A stretch of DNA of 64,000 nt from Bacteroidales bacterium (GTDB lineage: Bacteria; Bacteroidota; Bacteroidia; Bacteroidales; UBA10428): assembly GCA_016928305.1 (NCBI GenBank), contig JAFGKY010000012.1, forward strand, positions 1 to 64,000. The letters are read 5' to 3'. Below the pieces are notes generated by a model. It was not told the DNA's origin. It ran no database searches and saw nothing but the letters and a program-made list of their open reading frames with translations. Position 1 is the stretch's first letter, and each line of letters begins with the position of its first letter. This document shows, in pieces, positions 1 through 9,168 of this stretch. The translations under genes and the position numbers were made by a program.

Positions 1-89
1 AGTTGCTGAAAATCAGGCTCCCTCTAGGGTCAGGGGTAAACCTGATTTTCAGCTATTCGTGAATCTTTGACTTTTCGGAGCAGATTCTA
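1..89. repeat. Truncated copy of a MITE-like palindromic element
   Basis: This stretch is a near-identical reverse complement of about 85 bp of the element at 48906-49061, and the window starts inside it. It keeps the inner hairpin, with arms GCTGAAAATCAGG at 5-17 and CCTGATTTTCAGC at 41-53. Its outer end at about 70-87 is a degenerate version of the terminal inverted repeat (ACTTTTCGGAG retained). No reading frame is associated with it. That it is a non-autonomous mobile element is inferred from structure and copy number only. Confidence 0.75.
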
Positions 90-110
90 TCTTATTTTGT
101 AAATCCTGAC

Positions 111-207
111 AGAGCCAAGAGTCAAGAACCAAGAATCAGTGCTTAGCAGCCGGGAACAAACTCCTGCTCACACATCCAATATCCGCCATCCGGTATCTGT
201 TATCCTA
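111..207. repeat. Two heptanucleotide arrays upstream of tgt
   Basis: Positions 111-138 hold four 7-bp units (AGAGCCA, AGAGTCA, AGAACCA, AGAATCA), consensus AGARYCA. Positions 173-207 hold five more (CATCCAA, TATCCGC, CATCCGG, TATCTGT, TATCCTA), consensus YATCCGN. They are followed at about 212-272 by a low-complexity CAN/AAY tract. The 1-334 leader otherwise holds the element remnant at 1-89 and the tgt promoter. I see no gene here; the small frame across the tract encodes only an Asn/His run. Confidence 0.7.
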
Positions 208-284
208 GCCAGCAACCACAACAACCATAACAATCACAACAATCATCATCATAACCATCACAACGATCACAACCGCCTTTATTC

Positions 285-316
285 TTTGTTCTTCATGTCT
301 ATATTCTCTATCTTTG
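285..316 (+). promoter_or_regulatory. Predicted promoter of tgt
   Basis: TTTG at 285-288, a 20-bp spacer, and TATCTTTG at 309-316 match the Bacteroidota housekeeping pattern (TTTG-N19/20-TAnnTTTG) exactly. Transcription would begin just upstream of the ATG at 335, giving a short leader. The possible TTG start at 314 lies inside the -7 box, which argues against it. Confidence 0.7.
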
Positions 317-334
317 CCGCCGATCATTGATGCG

Positions 335-1465
335 ATGCAGTTCAGGCTTGAAAATAAGGACAGCGACACTCATGCACGGGCTGGTGTGATTACCACCGGT
401 CATGGCGATATCAAAACACCCGTATTCATGCCCGTTGGCACTGCGGGAACGGTAAAGGCCGTTCACCAGCGTGAACTGAAGGATGATATAGGAGCACAGA
501 TCATTTTGGGGAATACCTATCATCTCTACCTCAGGCCGGGCACGGATATTATTGTCAGTGCCGGAGGATTGCATAAATTCATCAGCTGGTCAAAACCCAT
601 ACTTACTGACAGTGGCGGATACCAGGTGTTTTCACTGGCCGATAACCGGAAACTTACCGAAGACGGGGCTGTTTTCAGCTCTCATATTGACGGGTCAAAA
701 CACCGGTTCACACCGGAGAACATTGTCGATTTCCAGCGCCAGATTGGCGCTGACATCATGATGGCTTTTGACGAATGTACTCCCTATCCCTGTAACCACC
801 GGTATGCTTTGCATTCGGTAAACCTTACACACCGCTGGCTGGAAAGGGGATTCCGGCAGTACTCACAGACCAGTGCATTGTATGGATACCCACAGGCATT
901 CTTCCCGATTGTTCAGGGAAGCACATATCCCGACCTGCGATCTGCATCGGCCCGTGAGGTCATACGGTACGATGCACAGGGATTTGCAATCGGAGGACTT
1001 TCGGTAGGTGAACCGGAATCCATCATGTATGAAATGGTTGAGATTGTAACCGCCATACTACCGGAGAACAAACCCCGTTATCTGATGGGAGTCGGAACAC
1101 CGGTTAACATGCTGGAAGCTATCAGCAGAGGTATAGACATGTTCGACTGTGTGATTCCTACCCGAAACGGAAGAAATGGTATGTTGTTTACCCGTGAAGG
1201 AATCATAAACATCCGAAACCAGAAGTGGAAGGACGACTTTTCACCGGTGGACGAGCATGGAACAATTTTTGCTGACACACAATATTCCCGGGCTTATTTG
1301 CGACATCTTGTCATCTCCGGCGAGATTCTGGGTGCACAAATTGCCACACTTCACAACCTGAGCTTTTTTCTGTGGCTCATGGAAGAGTCACGGAAAAAAA
1401 TTAAAGAAGGAGTCTTTGGAACATGGAAAAAACAAATGACAAAACAACTGTCAACAAGATTATAA
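335..1465 (+). CDS. tgt: Queuine/preQ1 tRNA-ribosyltransferase
   Basis: Exchanges the guanine at wobble position 34 of GUN-anticodon tRNAs for a queuosine precursor. The 376-residue protein has the expected length. Visible motifs are TDSGGYQVFS with the general-base Asp92, the FDECTPYP loop, GGLSVGEP, and MFDCVIPTRNGRNG with the nucleophile Asp271. The canonical zinc site CxCxxC is absent: the aligned residues near 309-314 are Gly, Ile and Asp, although His340 of TLHNL is kept. I recall other Bacteroidota Tgt proteins looking similar, so this is probably a lineage trait. ATG 335 is chosen because the promoter covers the upstream TTG. The 3' end overlaps the permease gene by 43 bp. Confidence 0.95.
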   Translation: MQFRLENKDSDTHARAGVITTGHGDIKTPVFMPVGTAGTVKAVHQRELKDDIGAQIILGNTYHLYLRPGTDIIVSAGGLHKFISWSKPILTDSGGYQVFSLADNRKLTEDGAVFSSHIDGSKHRFTPENIVDFQRQIGADIMMAFDECTPYPCNHRYALHSVNLTHRWLERGFRQYSQTSALYGYPQAFFPIVQGSTYPDLRSASAREVIRYDAQGFAIGGLSVGEPESIMYEMVEIVTAILPENKPRYLMGVGTPVNMLEAISRGIDMFDCVIPTRNGRNGMLFTREGIINIRNQKWKDDFSPVDEHGTIFADTQYSRAYLRHLVISGEILGAQIATLHNLSFFLWLMEESRKKIKEGVFGTWKKQMTKQLSTRL

Positions 1466-2556
1466 GACGGCCCGCTCTGCTGATCATCGACCGTTACATC
1501 ATCCGGAAGTTCCTGAGCACTTTCTTTTTTTCCATTGCCCTGATAATGGCCATTGCGGTAGTTTTTGACTTCTCAGAAAAAATTGATGACTTTATAGAAA
1601 CCAAAGCGCCGTTGAACAAGGTAATTTTTGAATATTATCTGAATTTCATTCCCTATTTTGCTTCACTGTTCAGCCACCTGTTTACCTTTATCGCGGTTAT
1701 TTATTTCACCTCACGAATGGCTTATAATACAGAATTTATAGCCATTCTCAGTAACGGGGTGAGCTTCAACCGTATTCTTTATCCCTATTTTATATCGGCC
1801 CTCATTATTGCCATATTTTCATTTTTCCTTAATAATTATGTTATACCACATGCATCGGCCAAAAAACTTGCCTTCGAGGAACAATATTATCATAAATCAC
1901 CCAGGGTTTATAACGAAAGAAATATTCATAAACAGATCCAACCCGGTGTATTCATTTATCTTGAGAACTACAATACATACAGCAACAGCGGCAGGCAATT
2001 CTCGATGGAGAAATTCGAAAACGGTGAACTGGTTTCCAAATTGTTATCCAAGGAAATCCGATGGGATTCCGTGTCCGGTAAATGGAGAATACGGGATTAC
2101 ATGATCAGAAACTATAACGATGACGTGCAGACCATTATAACGGGCAAAAGTATTGATACAACATTAAACATAACCACAGAAGAATTCAGTAGGCGGGAAA
2201 ACGCCATTGAAGCCATGAACCTGCCCGAGCTTAACCGGTTCATTAAAACACAGCGGATGCAGGGGACTTCGAACCTCGAAGAAATCCTGATCGAAAAGCA
2301 CAAACGGTTTTCCTTCCCGTTTTCAACCTTCATACTTACCCTTGTAGGCGTTTCTGTGTCTTCGCGAAAAGTGAAAGGAGGAATCGGTGTGCAGATCGGT
2401 TTGGGCCTTTTGATCAGTTTTTCATACATCCTGTTCCTTCAGTTTTCATCGCAATTTGCCATTTCAGGAGCATTCAGTCCTTTTATTGCAGCATGGATAC
2501 CAAACCTTCTTTTCTTTATCATTGCTTTATTTATGTATCGTATGGCACCGAAATAA
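1423..2556 (+). CDS. LptF/LptG family (YjgP/YjgQ) permease
   Basis: Inner-membrane permease subunit of the lipopolysaccharide export machine, which with LptB2 pulls LPS from the inner membrane into the Lpt bridge. At 377 residues it has the family size and layout: transmembrane segments at about 28-50, 65-90 and 110-130, a polar periplasmic domain at about 140-270, and three hydrophobic segments at about 290-375 ending in the usual FMYRMAPK tail. It begins inside the tgt reading frame (43-bp overlap), so the two are surely cotranscribed. Whether it plays the LptF or the LptG role cannot be told from sequence alone. Confidence 0.88.
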   Translation: MEKTNDKTTVNKIIRRPALLIIDRYIIRKFLSTFFFSIALIMAIAVVFDFSEKIDDFIETKAPLNKVIFEYYLNFIPYFASLFSHLFTFIAVIYFTSRMAYNTEFIAILSNGVSFNRILYPYFISALIIAIFSFFLNNYVIPHASAKKLAFEEQYYHKSPRVYNERNIHKQIQPGVFIYLENYNTYSNSGRQFSMEKFENGELVSKLLSKEIRWDSVSGKWRIRDYMIRNYNDDVQTIITGKSIDTTLNITTEEFSRRENAIEAMNLPELNRFIKTQRMQGTSNLEEILIEKHKRFSFPFSTFILTLVGVSVSSRKVKGGIGVQIGLGLLISFSYILFLQFSSQFAISGAFSPFIAAWIPNLLFFIIALFMYRMAPK

Positions 2557-2836
2557 AAACGGGGAGTTTTTTATTCCTGATTTCAGTTAATGATTTGTTG
2601 ATTTGAAGTTCACTGTTAACGGTTCACGGTTCATAGAAAATAAACAAGAGTTCACCGTCGACGGTCCACTGTCCACAGTAAATGTGAAAAAGTTCACAGC
2701 CGACAATCCACAATGAATAACTTAATCCCTAAACCCTGTATCCAACAAACACCCTGTTTGTCATTTGTCACAACATTCCCATTACAGTTAACCAGATTCA
2801 CTCTGACCTCATTCATTGTCCCTTTTTCTTTTATCA
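2557..2836. repeat. Gene-free stretch with heptamer arrays of the GTNNACN type
   Basis: Two runs of 7-bp units follow the permease gene. The first is GTTCACT, GTTAACG, GTTCACG, GTTCATA at 2608-2635. The second is GTTCACC, GTCGACG, GTCCACT, GTCCACA at 2650-2677. All fit GTNNACN, with the hexamer often self-complementary. The rest of the stretch shows no convincing coding frame and leads into the promoter at 2837-2866. Confidence 0.7.
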
Positions 2837-2866
2837 TTTGCTTAAATACATTTTTGACTATTTTTG
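2837..2866 (+). promoter_or_regulatory. Predicted promoter of the transglycosylase-uvrA operon
   Basis: TTTG at 2837-2840 and TATTTTTG at 2859-2866, with an 18-bp spacer, fit the Bacteroidota promoter pattern. The start codon at 3037 lies about 165 bp downstream, so the transcript would have a long leader that includes the dyad at 2900-2919. Confidence 0.55.
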
Positions 2867-2899
2867 CTTTCCGGCCATAATAAAAAAGAAGGTGTTCGT

Positions 2900-2919
2900 T
2901 ATAACAGAATCGTGTTATA
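2900..2919. promoter_or_regulatory. Operator-like dyad in the leader
   Basis: A perfect 7-6-7 inverted repeat, TATAACA-N6-TGTTATA, lies about 35 bp after the predicted -7 box. Its size and spacing resemble a dimeric repressor site, but no regulator can be named from the sequence. It could also simply be a weak AU-rich hairpin. Confidence 0.35.
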
Positions 2920-3036
2920 CCTGAAACCTGGACGATGAAATATCGTAGTATAAAAAGAGTTTCGGTTGTTTGCAGTGGCAAAAAGGAGACAAGCAAAAGA
3001 AAAAACGAATAACAACACCTCCGGGAGGAACATATC

Positions 3037-4044
3037 ATGAAAAAAAACTGGTTAAAAAAGTCTATATCCCCTGTTTTCTATATATTTTCAGGCATTGTCC
3101 TTGTCGTTACGATGCTCGCCATTCAAAGCTTCTCTGAAAAAGAAAACACGGAAGAACCGGTCACCGGCAGACCGGTTCAGGTTGCCACACCTTTTGTGAT
3201 CCCTGATGAGCTGATCTTTGCGGGAGAACGGGTACCCCTTGAAAACTTTGATACACGCGAAAGTCTTGACAGGGAACTGCTGGTTAACGCGTATTGGCAT
3301 TCGCGTACCCTGCTTGTGTTAAAGAAGTCCAGGCGGTATTTTTCAACCATCGAACCTATTCTGAAAGAATACGGGATCCCCGAGGATTTCAAGTATATTC
3401 CTATGGCTGAAAGTGGTTTTGATTTTACCGTATCACCGGCCGGTGCTTGTGGAATATGGCAATTGCTTGAAAATACGGCAAAAGAATACGGGCTGGAGGT
3501 CAACCATGAAGTTGACGAACGGTATCATCTTGAGAAATCTACAGAAGCTGCCTGCAAGTTCTTTCTTGCATCCTATAAACAGTATAATAACTGGACACTG
3601 GCCGCAGCTTCGTATAATGTAGGGCGCAAAGGCATTCAATACCAGATTGACAGGCAGCAGGTGAGTAACTATTATGACCTGTTGCTGAACGATGAAACCG
3701 CCCGCTATGTATTCCGTATCCTGGCCTTTAAACTGATCTCACAAAATCCACAGGAATTCGGTTTTCAGCTCAAAAAGGATGATTATTACCCTCCCATCCC
3801 CTTATACGATGTGAAGGTTGACACATCCATTTCAAACATTGCGCAATTTGCCGTCTGTTTTTCCATCAATTACAAAATCCTTAAGATTTTTAATCCCTGG
3901 CTACGTGAAAATTTCCTTACCAATAAGGCCGGGAAAACATATATTATTAAAATTCCGGAAGGAAGCAAGCGCAGTTATCCTGAGCTTGCTGCAGGCATGA
4001 ATGCAGACATAAATGATGAATCCGATGGTGGCAATCCGCAATAA
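3037..4044 (+). CDS. Lytic transglycosylase (SLT/MltD-like)
   Basis: Cleaves the MurNAc-GlcNAc bond of peptidoglycan with 1,6-anhydro product formation. The 335-residue protein has an N-terminal hydrophobic segment (about 11-30) for export or membrane anchoring. The SLT domain spans about 105-235: catalytic Glu125 in IPMAESGF, the GIWQL motif (139-143) and AASYNVG (190-196), with Glu and the Gln-containing loop spaced as in the family. The C-terminal 70 residues resemble the tail of MltD-type proteins, but I see no LysM repeat. A GGAGG-like stretch just before the ATG is compatible with ribosome binding. uvrA starts 5 bp after the stop. Confidence 0.88.
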   Translation: MKKNWLKKSISPVFYIFSGIVLVVTMLAIQSFSEKENTEEPVTGRPVQVATPFVIPDELIFAGERVPLENFDTRESLDRELLVNAYWHSRTLLVLKKSRRYFSTIEPILKEYGIPEDFKYIPMAESGFDFTVSPAGACGIWQLLENTAKEYGLEVNHEVDERYHLEKSTEAACKFFLASYKQYNNWTLAAASYNVGRKGIQYQIDRQQVSNYYDLLLNDETARYVFRILAFKLISQNPQEFGFQLKKDDYYPPIPLYDVKVDTSISNIAQFAVCFSINYKILKIFNPWLRENFLTNKAGKTYIIKIPEGSKRSYPELAAGMNADINDESDGGNPQ

Positions 4045-4048
4045 GATC

Positions 4049-6913
4049 ATGCCTTTAAATGACAAACTGCAGACCATTGAAACCGGTGAAATACATGTTC
4101 TGGGAGCCAGGGTACACAACCTGAAAAACATTGATGTCCGGATTCCCCGCAACAAGCTGGTTGTGGTAACAGGCTTGAGTGGCAGCGGAAAATCTTCACT
4201 TGCTTTTGATACGATTTATGCTGAAGGGCAACGCAGGTATATGGAAACATTGTCGGCCTATGCCCGGCAGTTTTTAGGCAACATGGAAAGGCCCGATGTG
4301 GACAGGGTAACCGGACTAAGTCCCGTTATCGCCATTGAACAGAAGACAACCAGTAAAAATCCACGCTCGACGGTTGGTACCATAACGGAAATTTACGACT
4401 TCCTGAGACTATTGTTCGCCCGTGCCGGTATTGCATACTCTTATAATACCGGTGAACCCATGGTAAAATATACCGATGCGCAGATCATTGATCTCATTAT
4501 CTCAACCTTCAGGGATCAGAAGGTATATCTGCTTGCACCGGTTGTAAAAGGCAGGAAAGGACATTACAAGGAGCTGTTTGAGCAGGTGCGAAGGAAAGGA
4601 TTTCTGCATGTCCGTATGGATGGAGAGCTGACTGAAATCAGGCATGGAATGAAGGTTGACCGGTATAAAACGCATTTCATCGAAATCGTAATCGACAAAC
4701 TTGAAGTCTCCGCAAAGGATAAAAACCGGTTGAAAAACTCTGTTTCGCTGGCTATGCAGCATGGGAGAGGTATTCTGATGGTACTGGAGGCTGACGGAAG
4801 GAATTTGCGATATTTCAGCCGGCAGCTTATGTGCCCGACCACCGGAATATCTTATAACGAGCCTGCACCGCATTCCTTTTCCTTTAACTCACCCCAGGGT
4901 GCCTGTCACCGGTGCAACGGCCTCGGCACTATCAATGAGGTGGATATCAGCAAGATCATACCAAACACGGACCTCAGCATAAAAAAAGGAGGTATCCAGC
5001 CACTTGGGCCTTACAGGCATTCGCTCATCTTCTGGCAGCTCGAAGCCATCGCCAGCAAATACCATTTCACCCTTAACACGCCCATCAGGGATATTCCGGA
5101 AGACGGGCTGAATGTTATCCTTTATGGTTCCGAGGAGACATTCAAACTTGAAAACACGCCCATAGGCCTGTCAACAAACTACTTCCTCAGTTTTGAAGGA
5201 ATCGTTAACTACGTTGCCAGTCACCAGGATAATAACGGATCGGAAAATGAAAGATGGGCCGATCAGTTTGTCCGTAAGGTCACATGTCCCGAATGCCACG
5301 GGGCAAGGCTGAAAAAGGAAGCTTTGTATTTTCGTATCCACGACCGGAATATTTTTGACCTGGCTTCCATGGAAATTGCCGGGCTATACCGGTGGTTCAG
5401 CGAACTTGATGAATACCTTTCAGACCGGCAACGAAAGATTGCCACTGAAATAATAAAAGAATTAAAAACCAGGATTAAGTTCCTGTTGAATGTAGGACTG
5501 GAATACCTGTCGCTAAACCGTAGTTCGGGCAGCCTTTCGGGCGGAGAAAGTCAGCGTATCAGGCTGGCAACACAAATAGGATCACAGCTGGTGAATGTAT
5601 TGTACATACTCGATGAACCCAGCATCGGATTGCATCAACGTGATAACCGCAGGCTCATCAAAGCACTGAAGGAGCTGCGCGATGCCGGTAATTCGGTGAT
5701 CGTGGTGGAACATGATAAGGAAATGATACTCAGTGCCGACCATATCGTTGATCTGGGACCATTTGCCGGCAAACTGGGAGGTGAAGTGTGTGTTTGCGGC
5801 ACACCGGCAGAGGTGATGAACGGTAAATCGCTGACAGCGCTGTACATGAAACGTGATAAAGTTATCGAGACGCCTTCCAGCCGGAGGAAAGGCAGCGGGA
5901 AATCACTCATCCTGCGAGGTGTTTCGGGTAACAACCTGAAGAAAATCGATGTGGATTTTCCGTTGGGCAAATTAATATGCATCACCGGAGTCTCCGGAAG
6001 TGGAAAGTCCACACTGGTTTACGACACCTTATATCCTGTCCTCAGTCGCCATTTCTACCGGTCATCCCTGCAACCCCTGCCGTATGAGTCCATCGAAGGC
6101 TTATCCTTCGTCGACAAAGTAATAGAAGTCGACCAGGCACCGCTTGGACGTACACCCCGGTCAAATCCGGCCACCTATACCGGTGTCTTCTCAGACATCC
6201 GCAAATTGTTTGAACAGACACGTGAAGCTAAAATAAGAGGTTATAAAGCCGGCCGGTTCTCATTCAACGTCAGGGGTGGCAGATGTGAGGTTTGTCAGGG
6301 TGCGGGACTGCAGACCATCGAAATGAACTTTCTGCCCGATGTTTATGTTGAATGCAACACTTGCAACGGCCGCCGATACAACCGTGAGACCCTGGAAGTG
6401 CGGTATAAAGGGAAAAACATAAGTGATGTGCTGGACATGACCATTGAGCAGGCAGTGGAGTTTTTCCAAAACATACCGGCAATCCTGAATAAACTGTCGA
6501 CCTTGAAACAGGTCGGACTGGGTTACGTGACACTAGGTCAACCTTCCACAACCTTATCAGGAGGTGAATCACAACGCGTGAAACTGGCCGCCGAACTGGC
6601 CAAGAAAGACACGGGAAAGACCCTGTATATCCTTGATGAACCAACAACCGGATTGCATTTTGAAGATACCCGTGTGTTGCTTGACGTCCTGAATCGTCTG
6701 GTTGACAAGGGCAATACCGTCGTGGTTATCGAACACAATATGGAAGTGATAAAAGTAGCTGATCATATCATTGACCTGGGCCCCGAAGGAGGCGCCCGGG
6801 GAGGAGAAATCGTCTGTGCTGGCTCTCCTGAAGAAATCATGCATCACCCGTCGAGTTACACGGCCAGGTTCTTAAAACAGGAACTGAAATTGTCGGCATT
6901 TACAAAAAATTGA
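4049..6913 (+). CDS. uvrA: UvrABC excinuclease subunit A
   Basis: ATP-driven DNA damage sensor of nucleotide excision repair; loads UvrB at lesions. The 954-residue protein has two ABC ATPase modules. Walker A motifs are GLSGSGKS (42-49) and GVSGSGKS, signatures [11 protein letters not shown] and [11 protein letters not shown], and Walker B motifs [12 protein letters not shown] and [12 protein letters not shown]. The C-terminal zinc module CxxC-x19-CxxC around 746-772 is intact. The first zinc module is not: it reads C262-P-T-T265 where a second Cys is expected, followed by C286 and C289. A start at 4013 would overlap the transglycosylase gene; ATG 4049 gives the usual N-terminus and follows the upstream stop by 4 bp. 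Confidence 0.96.
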   Translation: MPLNDKLQTIETGEIHVLGARVHNLKNIDVRIPRNKLVVVTGLSGSGKSSLAFDTIYAEGQRRYMETLSAYARQFLGNMERPDVDRVTGLSPVIAIEQKTTSKNPRSTVGTITEIYDFLRLLFARAGIAYSYNTGEPMVKYTDAQIIDLIISTFRDQKVYLLAPVVKGRKGHYKELFEQVRRKGFLHVRMDGELTEIRHGMKVDRYKTHFIEIVIDKLEVSAKDKNRLKNSVSLAMQHGRGILMVLEADGRNLRYFSRQLMCPTTGISYNEPAPHSFSFNSPQGACHRCNGLGTINEVDISKIIPNTDLSIKKGGIQPLGPYRHSLIFWQLEAIASKYHFTLNTPIRDIPEDGLNVILYGSEETFKLENTPIGLSTNYFLSFEGIVNYVASHQDNNGSENERWADQFVRKVTCPECHGARLKKEALYFRIHDRNIFDLASMEIAGLYRWFSELDEYLSDRQRKIATEIIKELKTRIKFLLNVGLEYLSLNRSSGSLSGGESQRIRLATQIGSQLVNVLYILDEPSIGLHQRDNRRLIKALKELRDAGNSVIVVEHDKEMILSADHIVDLGPFAGKLGGEVCVCGTPAEVMNGKSLTALYMKRDKVIETPSSRRKGSGKSLILRGVSGNNLKKIDVDFPLGKLICITGVSGSGKSTLVYDTLYPVLSRHFYRSSLQPLPYESIEGLSFVDKVIEVDQAPLGRTPRSNPATYTGVFSDIRKLFEQTREAKIRGYKAGRFSFNVRGGRCEVCQGAGLQTIEMNFLPDVYVECNTCNGRRYNRETLEVRYKGKNISDVLDMTIEQAVEFFQNIPAILNKLSTLKQVGLGYVTLGQPSTTLSGGESQRVKLAAELAKKDTGKTLYILDEPTTGLHFEDTRVLLDVLNRLVDKGNTVVVIEHNMEVIKVADHIIDLGPEGGARGGEIVCAGSPEEIMHHPSSYTARFLKQELKLSAFTKN

Positions 6914-6974
6914 CTATTTTTTGACGCGATAATGGAATGCTCCTTTAGAAAATAATGAATAAAATACTATATCC

Positions 6975-7685
6975 ATGACAAGCAGCGAGGAAAAAATAAT
7001 TGATGCTTTTAAAAAGAAAGACTGGCAGGAGATACAAACCGCCGATAGCTGGAATATATTTAAAATCATGTCTGAATTCGTGGAAGGATATGAAAAACTG
7101 GCACGCATCGGTCCCTGTGTATCAATATTCGGATCGGCCCGCACCGAACCAGGTACAAAGTATTACAAGCTGGCAGAAGATATAGCCTACAAACTGACAC
7201 AGTGTGGCTATGGGATAATTACCGGCGGAGGACCGGGCATTATGGAAGCTGCCAATCTCGGAGCAAAAAGAGGCAAAGGACGCTCGGTGGGTGTTAATAT
7301 TGCCCTCCCTTTTGAACAGGAACCCAACCTGTTTATCGATTCGGATAAGCTTATCACTTTCGATCACTTTTTTGTCCGTAAGGTTATGTTCATGAAGTAT
7401 GCACAGGGTTTTATTGTATTGCCCGGTGGCTTTGGCACCTTCGACGAGCTCTTTGAAGCACTGACGCTTATACAAACCGAGAAAATCGGAAGATTTCCTA
7501 TTGTCCTTGTAGGACAGGTATATTGGAACGGATTGCTGCAATGGATCAAAGAATCCATGCTTGAACTTGAACATAATATCAGTCCCGAAGACCTGAACCT
7601 GTTCAAACTTGTCGATAATGCTGATGATGCCGTATCCCATATTAACGATTTTTATTCAAAGTATATCCTGAGCCCAAATTTTTAA
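6975..7685 (+). CDS. LOG family protein (TIGR00730-type phosphoribohydrolase)
   Basis: Members split nucleoside 5'-monophosphates, including cytokinin riboside monophosphates, into base and ribose 5-phosphate. The signature is clear: GGGPGIMEAAN near residue 81 and PGGFGTFDELFE near residue 155, in a Rossmann-like fold with FGSAR after the first strand. At 236 residues it is the longer bacterial subtype, with about 45 extra N-terminal residues. It stands alone between uvrA and an envelope gene pair, so the neighbours do not reveal its physiological substrate; a housekeeping role in nucleotide salvage is as likely as cytokinin production. Confidence 0.85.
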   Translation: MTSSEEKIIDAFKKKDWQEIQTADSWNIFKIMSEFVEGYEKLARIGPCVSIFGSARTEPGTKYYKLAEDIAYKLTQCGYGIITGGGPGIMEAANLGAKRGKGRSVGVNIALPFEQEPNLFIDSDKLITFDHFFVRKVMFMKYAQGFIVLPGGFGTFDELFEALTLIQTEKIGRFPIVLVGQVYWNGLLQWIKESMLELEHNISPEDLNLFKLVDNADDAVSHINDFYSKYILSPNF

Positions 7686-7815
7686 CACTTTTAATTAACT
7701 GTAACAAGCAGCTAAACATCAATTGCTTATTGTTGTATTATTAACACGATTGTTTATAATTTTGTTGATAATATATACTGATTTGACTATTTTTATTTGA
7801 TTAATTATTACCTTG

Positions 7816-9168
7816 ATGGTTAAAGTCTTTTTGCCTTTCATTAATTTGTTTGTATTACTGGTGCTTCAGTTATTCACGGGTAATGTTTCCATTACCATGC
7901 AGGCACCTACTCAGGTAACTGCGGGAACTGAATTTGAAGTCAAACTTACCTTGAACAAATCCGACCTGGAAGGATTCTCCCGTTTTCAGCAGAACATACC
8001 ACCGGGACTGGAGGCTGTTTCTGCCACCTCTGCCAATGCTGATTTTTCATTTTCTGAAAACCGGCTTCGGCTCATCTGGTTGAGAATGCCCCAACAGGAT
8101 GAATTTACAGTAACCTATAAAATAAAGGTAGACCAGCGGCTTAAAGGAGTATTTGATCTGGGAGGCAAATTCTCCTATATCGACAATAACGAGCGTAAAT
8201 CCGTTGATGTGGCAAGCCAGTCCATCACCATACTGCCTTCACCCGACATTGATCCTGCCCTGATTGTGGATATCAATGAATTCGAAAAACGAGTCATTCC
8301 CCACGTAGCAACTGCTTCCGAAGAAGCAGCCAATATAGCGTGCATAAGGCAGAGACCATATTCCGCTCCTGCAGGAGATGAGTACATTGTTAAGGTATTG
8401 GTTAATAAAGAAAACCGGCAGCGATTTGCCAAGGTAGAAGAAACCATACCGGAAGGATACACCGCTGTTGCATTGGATACACGTGATGCTATATTTACTT
8501 TTAAAAACCAGACGGCCAAGTTTCTGTGGATGAACCTTCCTACCGATCGTTATTTTACAATATCATACAGACTAATTCCTCAAAATCAAGCTAAACTAGA
8601 ACCTCCCCGGATGAAAGGGACCTTCTCTTACATGGTTGAGGATAAGACCCTGAGTGTTGACATTATTGAACGGGATGTCGACCTCCTGGCTCTTTCCAGT
8701 GATGAAGTTGGCAACCTTGTTACTGAAGTAAAAAATCAACCGGTGGAGATTGTCACAACCGAACCCGAAACACAGGTTATTGCCGTTACAGAGGTTCCAA
8801 AAGAAGAGCCTGTAAAAGTTGAGACCATAACGGAAAAGCCAAAGCCAAAAACCTCACTATCCTATACCCTCGAACCTGAATCGGGCATATACTACCGGGT
8901 GCAGCTTGCTGCAGGACATAAAGCCGTGAATGTGGAAAGGTATTTCAGGAAATTTAACCTGGAAAAGGAAGTCAGAAAGGAAATGCATGAAGGCTGGCAT
9001 AAATACTCTATCGGTTCCTTTACTGTTTACAAGGACGCCAGGGATTACAGAGTTCATGTCTGGAATACCACACCCATAAAAGATGCATTCGTTTCAGCAT
9101 ACAACAGCGGTCGACGCATTACCGTTCAGGAAGCCCTGATGATCACCGAACAACGATGGTACCAATGA
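7816..9168 (+). CDS. Exported protein with two immunoglobulin-like domains and a SPOR-like C-terminus
   Basis: I do not recognise a named family for the whole 450-residue protein. A hydrophobic N-terminus (about 4-20) acts as signal or anchor. Two similar all-beta domains follow, about 25-145 and 175-290. Both carry the pattern of a pre-strand 'tagTEFEVKLTLNKSDLEGFSRF'-like stretch, then a FSF...LRLIW / FTF...AKFLW core and a YKI/YRL strand, indicating an internal duplication. A Glu/Pro/Val/Thr-rich linker (about 300-350) leads to a C-terminal domain (355-450) with YYRVQLAAGHK and KYSIGSFTVYKDAR, typical of SPOR peptidoglycan-binding repeats. ATG 7816 is preferred to the TTG at 7813. Its stop overlaps the next start (ATGA). 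Confidence 0.7.
   Translation: MVKVFLPFINLFVLLVLQLFTGNVSITMQAPTQVTAGTEFEVKLTLNKSDLEGFSRFQQNIPPGLEAVSATSANADFSFSENRLRLIWLRMPQQDEFTVTYKIKVDQRLKGVFDLGGKFSYIDNNERKSVDVASQSITILPSPDIDPALIVDINEFEKRVIPHVATASEEAANIACIRQRPYSAPAGDEYIVKVLVNKENRQRFAKVEETIPEGYTAVALDTRDAIFTFKNQTAKFLWMNLPTDRYFTISYRLIPQNQAKLEPPRMKGTFSYMVEDKTLSVDIIERDVDLLALSSDEVGNLVTEVKNQPVEIVTTEPETQVIAVTEVPKEEPVKVETITEKPKPKTSLSYTLEPESGIYYRVQLAAGHKAVNVERYFRKFNLEKEVRKEMHEGWHKYSIGSFTVYKDARDYRVHVWNTTPIKDAFVSAYNSGRRITVQEALMITEQRWYQ

Noticed and set aside
139..330. Asn/His-rich 63-residue frame upstream of tgt
   Set aside because: The composition comes from a CAN/AAY low-complexity tract, and the frame overlaps the tgt promoter.
2694..3038. 114-residue minus-strand frame before the transglycosylase
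   Set aside because: It runs antisense through the predicted promoter and leader, with no domain-like sequence or plausible neighbour.
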